From NCBI GenBank assembly GCA_014729935.1, contig WJJB01000114.1, positions 1 through 12,105 of the forward strand: a stretch of DNA of 12,105 nt. The letters run 5' to 3'. A program made the position numbers and the translations under genes. How positions within the stretch are numbered: the stretch's first letter is position 1; the number at the start of each line of letters is the position of its first letter. The notes beneath the pieces were generated by a model, which was not told where the DNA came from, made no database searches, and saw only the letters and a list, made by a program, of their open reading frames with translations. The stretch comes from Candidatus Bathyarchaeota archaeon. GTDB lineage: Archaea > Asgardarchaeota > Lokiarchaeia > Sigyniarchaeales > Sigyniarchaeaceae. Below are positions 6,176 to 12,105 of this stretch, piece after piece.

Positions 6176-8230
6176 ATGTCGTATACAGAGAAAGAAATCA
6201 AGGAAATATGCAAGAAACCCGTGCGAATCCTTCCGGAAGCCTACCAGAAGATGCTTATGCACGTGTTACGTTTCGGTTCCCCGGGAATACCCCGGGATCA
6301 ATGGAGGGAATGCTATGGTATGTTGGTAGGGAAATTCTCCAAGGAGAAGGGTATCACGGTTACTGATGCGCTTCCAGTTACCCACGGGTCCGAGATCGGC
6401 GTGGAATTCGTCGAAGAAAATTACATCATCATGGCACAATTCATGGATCAGCTTGACCGGGTGAATGCAGAAATCGAGCAAGCCGACCAGAAGCTCTTCA
6501 TTGTTGGCTGGTACCATTCCCATCCTGGCATGGAGAGATTCTTGTCGTCGGTTGATGTACGTAACCAGATTTCTTATCAACCAGCATCATTTCCCTTCGG
6601 TATTGCCATCGTGTTCGATAACACCTGTGTATTCGAGCAGGATGCTGCGACCGGAATGATGGATCTCGGTTTCAAGATCTTCAGGCTGGATGATCCCACG
6701 TCCACGGAAATCAACATACCGTTCAGCGAGGTTCCCTTCGACCGGGATCTTCTTGACCATCCAGGATTGATAAAATGTTGGAAAAATGACATGAAGATGA
6801 TCGAGAACATTCAAAAGCGAGCACCATTCATAGAGGAATACAAGGAAACTCCATCCATCTTCGGTACTTTCAAGGTCCCTACCACCAAGGAATTGAAGGA
6901 AGCTGGAACCGGTATCTCCCCGGAAGATCGTGCGGAGATCTCGATCCTTCCCCTCTCGGAGCTGGATCAAATCTTCACCAGGGGAATGCAGGTCTTCATG
7001 GAAACATACGACAACCTCTCGCAAGGTGATAAGGTGAAGCTGGATGCATTTCTTGATGGAACAGCCTATCCCCTTGTAGAACGTCTTTTATCAACCCTGG
7101 TAGACACATTGATTGATTGGACTCGAAAACTGCGTGTGGATATTGACAAAAGAGTGAATTATGGAATTTCAGCGCTGAACACCGTCAAGCAGAGTTTCCT
7201 CGGAGTTCAAGATGAATACATGAATTTCTTGAAAGAATCCATTGAAAAGGGGAAACAAAACAACGAATCACTCGTTAAGGAATCCAACGCACTTGAAGCC
7301 ACGTTTAATACCATGATGAATGGTTTCAAGGAAGAGCTGTGGACAATCTTCGAGCAATCCCGGCAATCCTTGAATGCAATGATAGACCGGGCAGGAGATA
7401 TCCTTGGAAAGAATGAGTTAACGAAGATCATGCATGAAATCAAGCAAATCAATAACATCGTATCCTCGTCCCATGAAAACGACAAGAATGAAACCGCGAA
7501 TGGTAGTTCCAGTTTCGATCACGATGCCATCCAAGATACACTGGCGAAGCACCTCCAAGCCGTGCAAGAGCTGCAAGTAAATATGGGAAAAATTACGATC
7601 GAACGGGAACCGCCTGCACTCCTGGGCAATTTCATCGTGCCGAAAACCTCTGAAATCGAATCCATGGAAGCATTCGTGGATGATTCAGAAGGTATCACCG
7701 AGGATTTAAGTAAAACTAAGAATTTGGCCACCTATTTCAAGGATGGATTGAAGAAATTCATCGAGTTTTACCAAGGCTTGAGTGATGACGGTAAGAAAGA
7801 TTTCACCATCATCAACGAGAAGGGAATCCAACCGCTCTCGGACTTGGTGATCTCGAGTCTTGTTAGAGGGATAAACCAGTGGACTGTGGCATTACGTGAT
7901 GACATCGACAAGCGAGTTAATTTACTTGTTTCCTTGGTTAACGAGATGGAGCGCACGATGCGCAATATGCAATCGGACTACGTTTCCTTCATGGCAACCA
8001 GTGCAGATCCCAGCATGCGAATGCAAATGGCACTGGAAAAAACCCTTGCTAGCGTGGAAACCAGCGCGCTCACCGTGTTCAACAACATCCTTTCATACTT
8101 GGAACAGGTCTTGCAAAATATCGCGTACGTGTACCAGCAGAACTTGGAGAAGCAAAACCAACTACTTGATGGAAAGGAACTAAAGAAGATCTCGAAATCA
8201 CTAGATCAACTGCGAAAGGCTCTCAAGTGA
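6176..8230 (+). CDS. Rpn11/CSN5-like JAMM (MPN+) metalloprotease with a duplicated C-terminal module
   Basis: This 684-residue protein begins with an MPN domain (about 14-175). It has a complete JAMM site: Glu45 in RECYGMLVGK, then H114-S-H116-P-x6-S124-x2-D127, which fits H-x-H-x7-S-x2-D. The stretch IVGWYHSHPGMERFLSSVD is very close to that of eukaryotic Rpn11 and CSN5, so a zinc isopeptidase acting on ubiquitin-like conjugates is expected. Beyond about residue 218 there are two copies of a mostly helical module (218-427 and 472-681). They align at a constant offset of 254 residues without net gaps. By hand I count about 49 identities in 200 (228-427 against 482-681), rising to about 30 in 92 over 264-355. 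Both copies contain LRxDIDKRVN. The linker (about 428-450) is rich in Ser, Asn and charged residues. There is no signal peptide or membrane segment. The length is over twice that of eukaryotic Rpn11. The start ATG is preceded by a GTGAG SD-like site. Confidence 0.88.
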   Translation: MSYTEKEIKEICKKPVRILPEAYQKMLMHVLRFGSPGIPRDQWRECYGMLVGKFSKEKGITVTDALPVTHGSEIGVEFVEENYIIMAQFMDQLDRVNAEIEQADQKLFIVGWYHSHPGMERFLSSVDVRNQISYQPASFPFGIAIVFDNTCVFEQDAATGMMDLGFKIFRLDDPTSTEINIPFSEVPFDRDLLDHPGLIKCWKNDMKMIENIQKRAPFIEEYKETPSIFGTFKVPTTKELKEAGTGISPEDRAEISILPLSELDQIFTRGMQVFMETYDNLSQGDKVKLDAFLDGTAYPLVERLLSTLVDTLIDWTRKLRVDIDKRVNYGISALNTVKQSFLGVQDEYMNFLKESIEKGKQNNESLVKESNALEATFNTMMNGFKEELWTIFEQSRQSLNAMIDRAGDILGKNELTKIMHEIKQINNIVSSSHENDKNETANGSSSFDHDAIQDTLAKHLQAVQELQVNMGKITIEREPPALLGNFIVPKTSEIESMEAFVDDSEGITEDLSKTKNLATYFKDGLKKFIEFYQGLSDDGKKDFTIINEKGIQPLSDLVISSLVRGINQWTVALRDDIDKRVNLLVSLVNEMERTMRNMQSDYVSFMATSADPSMRMQMALEKTLASVETSALTVFNNILSYLEQVLQNIAYVYQQNLEKQNQLLDGKELKKISKSLDQLRKALK
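6827..7456 (+). repeat. First copy of the JAMM C-terminal module (residues 218-427)
   Basis: This codes for the first copy of the duplicated module. It opens with GTFKVP, continues through FTRGMQVFMETYDNLS, PL and WTRKLRVDIDKRVN, and ends in a long heptad-like helix that finishes with LGKNELTKI. The duplication is visible at protein level only; the DNA has diverged, so the event is old. Confidence 0.8.
7589..8218 (+). repeat. Second copy of the JAMM C-terminal module (residues 472-681)
   Basis: This codes for the second copy. The matching landmarks are GNFIVP, FKDGLKKFIEFYQGLS, PL, WTVALRDDIDKRVN and the closing LDGKELKKI. Each lies exactly 254 residues after its partner. The copy runs almost to the C-terminus, so the protein ends with the repeat. 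Confidence 0.8.
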
Positions 8231-8304
8231 TCATTTTCTTCCTTTCTATTATTCTTGAATGGAAAATGGTCCCTGGGACATTGAGGGATGATGAGAATCC
8301 CTCA
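8231..8304 (+). terminator. Pyrimidine-rich tract plus hairpin between convergent genes
   Basis: The JAMM gene stop is followed at once by a T/C-rich run (8231-8256: ttttcttcctttctattattc), the kind of U-rich signal used by archaeal termination. Next come a short palindrome gtccctgggac (8269-8279) and a perfect 8-bp inverted repeat, tgagggat (8282-8289) against atccctca (8297-8304), with a 7-base loop and then TTTT. The right arm overlaps the stop codon of the opposing UPF0179 gene. Termination function is inferred. Confidence 0.45.
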
Positions 8305-8766
8305 TTTTCGCTTCTTGGACACCTGCACCAGGCTCAAGTTATGGCCATACTTGCATTCCTCCTTGATATTGCACAAGATCTTCAAGGTTTTTACAGGCAT
8401 ACCCATGGGAATGACATTTCTCGCTGGATTGCAGTTCTCGTAGTACTTGCACTTCCGTTCTGAGCAGGGGGTCGGGTGGAACTTGATCAACATGCCAGGG
8501 AACGATTTACGGATGGGAAAGGCAACGATGAGTGGTTTCTCCTTGACTTTCACAACTAGCAATTGTTTTTTATACAAGGGACACTGGTGGGAGATATTCT
8601 CCTTGATCTTCACGATCTTGTATTCCCTGCCCTTTTTCAAGTTGCCCATGCAGATCTGGAAAAGCTTGCAGGACCTGCATTCACTTGGAACCTTGTCATG
8701 GACGAATTCCTTTCCAACCCGTGCATTTTCCTCCAATGCCAAGGTGACAATCTGCTCCGTCGTCAT
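8302..8766 (-). CDS. UPF0179 family protein, cysteine-rich
   Basis: This is a 154-residue archaeal protein of uncharacterised family UPF0179. The family signature is visible: ECRSCKLFQICMGNLKKG (29-46), REYKIVKI and HQCPL (60-64). Nine cysteines fall into two groups: C30-x2-C33-x5-C39 with C62, and C101-x4-C106-x5-C112 with C132 and C138. This suggests metal or iron-sulfur binding, but no function is established. ATG 8766 is chosen over a longer reading that would begin at a TTG at 8796. The ATG gives the usual family opening (short strand, then VGKEFVH), and the extra codons would cross a TATA-like stretch. The gene is convergent with the JAMM gene and lies 69 bp downstream of fttA in the same direction. 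It could be read through from fttA or from its own promoter. Confidence 0.85.
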   Translation of the reverse strand: MTTEQIVTLALEENARVGKEFVHDKVPSECRSCKLFQICMGNLKKGREYKIVKIKENISHQCPLYKKQLLVVKVKEKPLIVAFPIRKSFPGMLIKFHPTPCSERKCKYYENCNPARNVIPMGMPVKTLKILCNIKEECKYGHNLSLVQVSKKRK

Positions 8767-8774
8767 TGTGCTGA

Positions 8775-8803
8775 TATATTTATAAGAAATAGGCAATAAA
8801 TAG
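8775..8803 (-). promoter_or_regulatory. TATA-like elements ahead of the UPF0179 gene
   Basis: On the minus strand two AT-rich candidates occur: ctatttattg (8803-8794) and cttataaatata (8786-8775). The first would place the transcript start near 8772, just before ATG 8766, giving an almost leaderless message and agreeing with the absence of an SD. The second would start inside the gene and is less likely to be the functional box. Confidence 0.4.
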
Positions 8804-8835
8804 TTTTCCGCCCATTTTTCCCTAAATAGAGAAGA

Positions 8836-10734
8836 TCAGTGGAGAAACAGGGTTTCCGTGTTCTTGGGTGCCTTGGTCTCGCATTTCAATCGTTGATGAA
8901 TGATGCTTGCAAGGTTAACACATTTGCTGGATTCACCGTGGCATGTTAACACACGTTCAGGCTTCGGTTTCAATTTTCGCAGGTATCCCATGATTTGTGA
9001 CCTGCTGCTATGTCCAGAGAAACCCTTTATCGAATGGACGGACAGGTTAACTCGCACGACCCTCCTTCGCCCCTTCTCATCCACCATGGTATATTCACGC
9101 CATCCCTTCTGGATCCTGCGACCGAGGGTTCCTTCAACTTGGTAGGACACGAATAACAATGCATTCTTGGAATTATCGGCAAGGCGTTCAAGATAGCTCA
9201 CCGAAGGGCCACCATTCAACATGCCACTCGTGGCAAGGATGACGCAGGAATCACCCATGATGATATCTTCCCTTGCCTCGTAGCTATCGACCTGGTGGAA
9301 ATTCTCGCACAAGAATGGATTATGCCCCTGGTGAAAGATCTTCTCTCGCAAGTCATCGGACAGGTATTCGGGATGGGTCGTGTGGATGGCGGTGGCTTCA
9401 GAGATCATCCCGTCTATGAAAATCGGGATGGATGGAATGCGCTTGCGGGTGATTAACTCCTCCAGCACGATGAGAATTTCTTGGGCACGCCCTACCGCGA
9501 GCACGGGAATAAGGATCTTTCCCCCTTTCTTGACGACATCATGGATCAAATCTACAAGTTGCTTTTCGGCTTCATTGCGACTTTGCATGGCATCGTGAGG
9601 ACCGCCATAAGTGCTTTCAATGATGATGGTTTCCAATCGGGGAAACTTGTAGGAGGCTGGTTCAAGTAATTTTGTTCTCTGGAACTTGAAATCTCCCGTG
9701 TAAACCATGTTATACAAGCCATCACCGATATGCAGGTGGGTCATGGCGGAGCCAAGGATGTGCCCACTGTTATGGAAGGTGAGCTTGATATCCGGTGCAA
9801 TGTCGGTAACCTCGTTATATTCCAATGGGATGGTGTTTATGATTTCCTGTTTGATATCCTTCTTGGAATATATCAGGTCCCTGCCCTCCTTGGCTGCAAT
9901 ATCAACATAATCCAGTTGAAGCATGACTGCCAAGTTCCTAGTTGGTTGGGTCATGAATAGGGGTCCCTTGTATCCCCACTTGTAGAGGTAAGGGACAAAT
10001 CCACAATGGTCCAAGTGCGCGTGGGTCACGAGCACTGCATCGAGCTTCTCGATATCAAACTCTGCCAAGTCCAACCTGGGAAATTCATGTATCTTTGAAC
10101 CCAAATTAACACCGCAATCGATCATGACAGTGGATTCCTTCGTTTGCAATAGCATGCACGTTCGTCCGACTTCCCTGAATCCTCCCAATGAGCACAAACG
10201 TACCTCGGAATTCTTGAAGAGGACGGGACGGTGAATGCGATGACCAATGAGCTTCAAGTATTTCTTCTGGGTCTCCTTCTCTTTTTTAAGAAGCGCCCGA
10301 ACCGAATCAACCGTTTTCGATTCTATGGGTGGTGTTCTAACAACATTTGGTCGCCAGAGGGTATTTTCTCTTATAGCTCTCAAGGTTACGCCATTTTTCC
10401 CTATAACTAAACCTGGCTTTCGTGCGGCGATGATCACCTCGCCCATGTTCGCGTCGAAAGTGATTTTTGAAATTTCTGCATCGCTTGGTACAGCATGCTT
10501 GATAAATTCCATCGCATCATCTGCAATAGCCCGGATCGTTGGATCCGCACGAATTACTATACGTTTTCGCAACTCCTTGGCAAGTTTCTTGAGTGCATCA
10601 CCATTTTGGGTGATCACTCTTCTATCCTTCGAGTAAATGGCAATTTCTGGTCCTTCAAATTCAATTGACTCGAAGGAGGGAATGTATTTTTTTATCACGG
10701 ACTTGTAGTAATTTAAGACATCAATCGATGACAT
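8836..10734 (-). CDS. fttA: KH-beta-CASP ribonuclease, archaeal transcription termination factor FttA (aCPSF1)
   Basis: This 632-residue protein is the archaeal homologue of eukaryotic CPSF73. Known family members cut nascent RNA and terminate transcription. The N-terminal part (1-170) holds two KH-type RNA-binding regions; the second shows VIGKNGVTLRAI (110-121). The metallo-beta-lactamase part has H238-A-H240-L-D242-H243, His325 in NSGHILGSA, Asp348 in YTGDFKF and IIESTYGG (371-378). The beta-CASP part follows, with PVLAVGRAQE (410-419) and the terminal metal-site histidines His575 (GFSGHSSR) and His599 (CHGE). All expected metal ligands are present, so the enzyme should be active, and the length is normal. 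No SD is visible. The gene follows psmB after 220 bp on the same strand. The same two neighbours are adjacent in Methanocaldococcus jannaschii (MJ1236 beside MJ1237). Confidence 0.96.
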   Translation of the reverse strand: MSSIDVLNYYKSVIKKYIPSFESIEFEGPEIAIYSKDRRVITQNGDALKKLAKELRKRIVIRADPTIRAIADDAMEFIKHAVPSDAEISKITFDANMGEVIIAARKPGLVIGKNGVTLRAIRENTLWRPNVVRTPPIESKTVDSVRALLKKEKETQKKYLKLIGHRIHRPVLFKNSEVRLCSLGGFREVGRTCMLLQTKESTVMIDCGVNLGSKIHEFPRLDLAEFDIEKLDAVLVTHAHLDHCGFVPYLYKWGYKGPLFMTQPTRNLAVMLQLDYVDIAAKEGRDLIYSKKDIKQEIINTIPLEYNEVTDIAPDIKLTFHNSGHILGSAMTHLHIGDGLYNMVYTGDFKFQRTKLLEPASYKFPRLETIIIESTYGGPHDAMQSRNEAEKQLVDLIHDVVKKGGKILIPVLAVGRAQEILIVLEELITRKRIPSIPIFIDGMISEATAIHTTHPEYLSDDLREKIFHQGHNPFLCENFHQVDSYEAREDIIMGDSCVILATSGMLNGGPSVSYLERLADNSKNALLFVSYQVEGTLGRRIQKGWREYTMVDEKGRRRVVRVNLSVHSIKGFSGHSSRSQIMGYLRKLKPKPERVLTCHGESSKCVNLASIIHQRLKCETKAPKNTETLFLH

Positions 10735-10954
10735 ATCTTTTCAACGGCACGTGTTTTTCATTCTTGCTAATACGGATAATAGAACCTTCAATCATTATCC
10801 ATGGTTTTCATAATCGTGAAATATCTTCCCCCAAAAGAGGACCAATCATTTCAACGAGCGGGTTTAATCTTTATAATTCAAAATCAAGGTAAAATCAAGT
10901 TAATTTCAATATACCTTTTTCTAATCTAGCAATTGGATACACCCTTTAAATACC
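10735..10954 (-). promoter_or_regulatory. fttA upstream region: TATA box, tandem repeat, possible leader hairpin
   Basis: This 220-bp gap holds no credible gene. Read on the minus strand, aattataaag (10878-10869) is a good TATA box. Just upstream of it the 9-mer cttgatttt occurs twice with an 11-bp period (10899-10891 and 10888-10880), one helical turn apart. The transcript would begin near 10847 and give a leader of about 110 bases. The leader contains a perfect 7-bp inverted repeat ggataat/attatcc (10774-10780 with 10794-10800, 13-base loop). A regulatory role is inferred from arrangement. Confidence 0.45.
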
Positions 10955-11584
10955 TTATGCCACGGGAGTAGAGTGCTTTCGCTCGAAACCATCCCTCGTG
11001 ATGATCACGAGGTCTATCCCGTTGCCACTTGCGATATCTCTGGAGATTGCTGCATTTACCGCCCTTTTTACCAGATCGATTCCTGCCTTTATGTCCAAGT
11101 CCCCAGAATAGCCATCCTCGAGCACCCCGTAAGCAAATACAGAGCCAGAGCCCGTGCTGGAGAATTTTTCCTCTAGAATCGAGCCATAACCACCAATATC
11201 GAACAGATGGGGGCCTTTTTCGTCTATCCCACCAAGCAGGTGATGTACCTGGTAGATCGCTCGAGGGCCTTGCCTCTTGGCACTATAAAGCTTGTTGGAT
11301 AGGGTCTTGGAAAGTGCCCGGATGGACATTTTTCTCCCGTTCCGCAGGCTATACAATCGAGATTGCGTGGACAAGTAATCCATCAAGTATTGCGCATCTG
11401 CAACCCCACCCGCGATCGTGGCTGCAGCATGATCATCAATCTTGTGAATTTTCTTTGCAGTTTTACTGGCAACAAACGCGCCCATCGTGGCACGCTTGTC
11501 TGCTCCCAAGATTACAGCGTCCTTGGTGATAATACCCACCGTTGTGGTTCCGGTTTTTACCTTTTCCTGTTGATTGACAATCAT
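10955..11584 (-). CDS. psmB: 20S proteasome beta subunit
   Basis: This 209-residue protein is the catalytic subunit of the archaeal 20S proteasome, the cytosolic barrel that degrades unfolded or tagged proteins. A 12-residue propeptide ends in KTG, and self-cleavage before Thr13 exposes the N-terminal Thr nucleophile (TTTVGI). The other catalytic residues are in place: Asp29 (mature D17, in GADKR) and Lys45 (mature K33, in TAKKI). The family segments GSGSVFAYGVLE (145-156) and SRDIASGNGIDL (181-192) are also present. Length is normal. No alpha subunit gene lies in the window. The start is supported by the short propeptide normal for archaeal beta subunits, and a GAGG lies 10 bases upstream. 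It is transcribed away from the radical SAM gene and ahead of fttA. Confidence 0.97.
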   Translation of the reverse strand: MIVNQQEKVKTGTTTVGIITKDAVILGADKRATMGAFVASKTAKKIHKIDDHAAATIAGGVADAQYLMDYLSTQSRLYSLRNGRKMSIRALSKTLSNKLYSAKRQGPRAIYQVHHLLGGIDEKGPHLFDIGGYGSILEEKFSSTGSGSVFAYGVLEDGYSGDLDIKAGIDLVKRAVNAAISRDIASGNGIDLVIITRDGFERKHSTPVA

Positions 11585-11688
11585 GTCCTTGAAGCCTCAG
11601 TGATTGAAGAAATAAATACCTGCAGGATAAAAAATTTTTACTTGATGGTTGGTAAGTCTGACATGGTCACTCGAAAATCACGTGCAAG
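11585..11688. promoter_or_regulatory. Divergent promoter region between psmB and the radical SAM gene
   Basis: The gap contains taaaaaattttta (11628-11640), a near-palindromic A/T element that could act as a TATA box in both directions. It would give a leader of about 20 bases for psmB and about 30 for the plus-strand gene. A second minus-strand candidate, ggtatttatt (11620-11611), would make psmB nearly leaderless. Which is used cannot be told from sequence. Confidence 0.45.
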
Positions 11689-12105
11689 ATGATCATGAGT
11701 TTCTTCCGTCGAACTACAGTCGAGGATCTGGCATCGAATTCCGAGGTAAGAGACAAGCTCGCTCATTACCTTCAAATATTACTCGGAAACAGCCAGCCAA
11801 ATTACAATATCATCAAGAAAATCCAATTAACAGAGGAGTTCCATGGATCACAATCACACAATTTGCGAGAAGCATGGGATTCTCACGAAAAACTTCACGA
11901 GCAATTCATGTCCTTGCAAGATTCCTTGAAATCAAAGCCTGTCGAACAGGAAGACCGACAGACATGCCTGGACTTGAAGGTGTTACTTGCGAGGTCTTTA
12001 CTTGAGGAATGTGGAATGTGCGATTTTCAATGTGGTGCAAATAGGACCAATGGGGAAAAGGGGCGTTGCTTGGTGGGAATTGAATCACGAGTCTCATCAT
12101 GGTTC
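11689..12105 (+). CDS. PflX-like radical SAM protein, N-terminal part (runs off the right edge)
   Basis: An open frame starts at ATG 11689 (or ATG 11695) and continues without a stop to the last base, giving 139 residues. Residues 1-100 are charged and helical with no family I recognise. Then comes LLEECGMCDFQCGANR followed by GEKGRC: Cys108, 111, 115 and 127 in the pattern C-x2-C-x3-C-x11-C. The subsequent IESRVSSWF also fits. This is how COG1313-type (PflX-like, pyruvate-formate-lyase-activase-related) radical SAM proteins begin, before their CxxxCxxC cluster motif. That motif would lie beyond the window, so it is not seen. In-frame stops at 11653 and 11659 limit the start. The role of these proteins is poorly known; they are thought to generate or install radicals or modify a partner enzyme. 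The gene is divergent from psmB. Confidence 0.7.
   Translation, partial: MIMSFFRRTTVEDLASNSEVRDKLAHYLQILLGNSQPNYNIIKKIQLTEEFHGSQSHNLREAWDSHEKLHEQFMSLQDSLKSKPVEQEDRQTCLDLKVLLARSLLEECGMCDFQCGANRTNGEKGRCLVGIESRVSSWF

Noticed and set aside
6587..7024. A 145-codon minus-strand frame opposite the JAMM gene.
   Set aside because: It overlaps the conserved JAMM reading completely, has no SD or promoter of its own, and shows no recognisable motif.
8447..8785. A 112-codon plus-strand frame opposite the UPF0179 gene.
   Set aside because: It lies wholly antisense to a clear family member, and its Cys/Phe/Leu-rich composition reflects the opposite strand.
8767..8796. A longer UPF0179 reading starting at TTG 8796.
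   Set aside because: It needs a rare start codon, adds residues not typical of the family, and crosses a TATA-like stretch. ATG 8766 fits better.
11029..11529. A 166-codon plus-strand frame opposite psmB.
   Set aside because: It is the antisense shadow of a highly conserved proteasome gene; its composition (many W, H, R, S) is not protein-like.
11649..12005. A 118-codon plus-strand frame overlapping the radical SAM start.
   Set aside because: It is out of frame with the Cys-rich PflX-like reading, has Arg/Ser/Pro-rich shadow composition, and matches no family pattern.
1..12105. CRISPR array, insertion sequence or integrated element.
   Set aside because: No regularly spaced repeats, transposase or integrase motifs, terminal inverted repeats or abrupt composition change were seen.

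Overview
The window is archaeal and most likely comes from an Asgard archaeon or a close relative. The archaeal call is firm. It rests on a 20S proteasome beta subunit with a short propeptide ending Gly|Thr, a KH-beta-CASP termination nuclease (FttA/aCPSF1), a UPF0179 protein, TATA-like boxes in front of genes, and Shine-Dalgarno sites matching the archaeal 16S 3' end. The Asgard call is an inference from a JAMM/MPN protein that looks like eukaryotic Rpn11/CSN5. Aigarchaeota-like lineages also carry such proteins, so this is not proof.

Layout. Positions 2-190 hold the C-terminal end of an unrecognised gene. Next come two plus-strand membrane-associated proteins: a membrane-anchored beta-propeller related to the arylsulfotransferase/NHL type (236-1612) and an alpha/beta hydrolase with an N-terminal membrane hairpin (1647-2663). 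On the minus strand, a neutral-ceramidase-family amidase (4541-6073) is followed 12 bp later by a fatty-acyl-CoA-synthetase-like AMP ligase (2789-4528). They form a tight two-gene operon with an unusually clear ribosome binding site between them. A divergent promoter region (6074-6175) separates that operon from the JAMM protein (6176-8230). Then on the minus strand come UPF0179 (8302-8766), fttA (8836-10734) and psmB (10955-11584), each with its own possible promoter. Finally a plus-strand gene, open at the window edge (11689-12105), begins a PflX-like radical SAM protein.

How the genes fit together. The right half is an information-processing and protein-turnover neighbourhood. fttA next to psmB is an old archaeal arrangement, and here an Rpn11-like JAMM metalloprotease lies nearby. 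The left half concerns membranes and lipids: an N-acyl-amide hydrolase with an acyl-CoA ligase suggests release and activation of fatty acids.

The most novel object is the JAMM protein. Behind its catalytic domain lies a module of about 200 residues present twice, with a constant offset of 254 residues and no net gap, and it is not a domain I recognise. No stretch over 300 bases lacks a gene. The larger gaps (2664-2788, 6074-6175, 10735-10954, 11585-11688) are described as features or among the rejected items.
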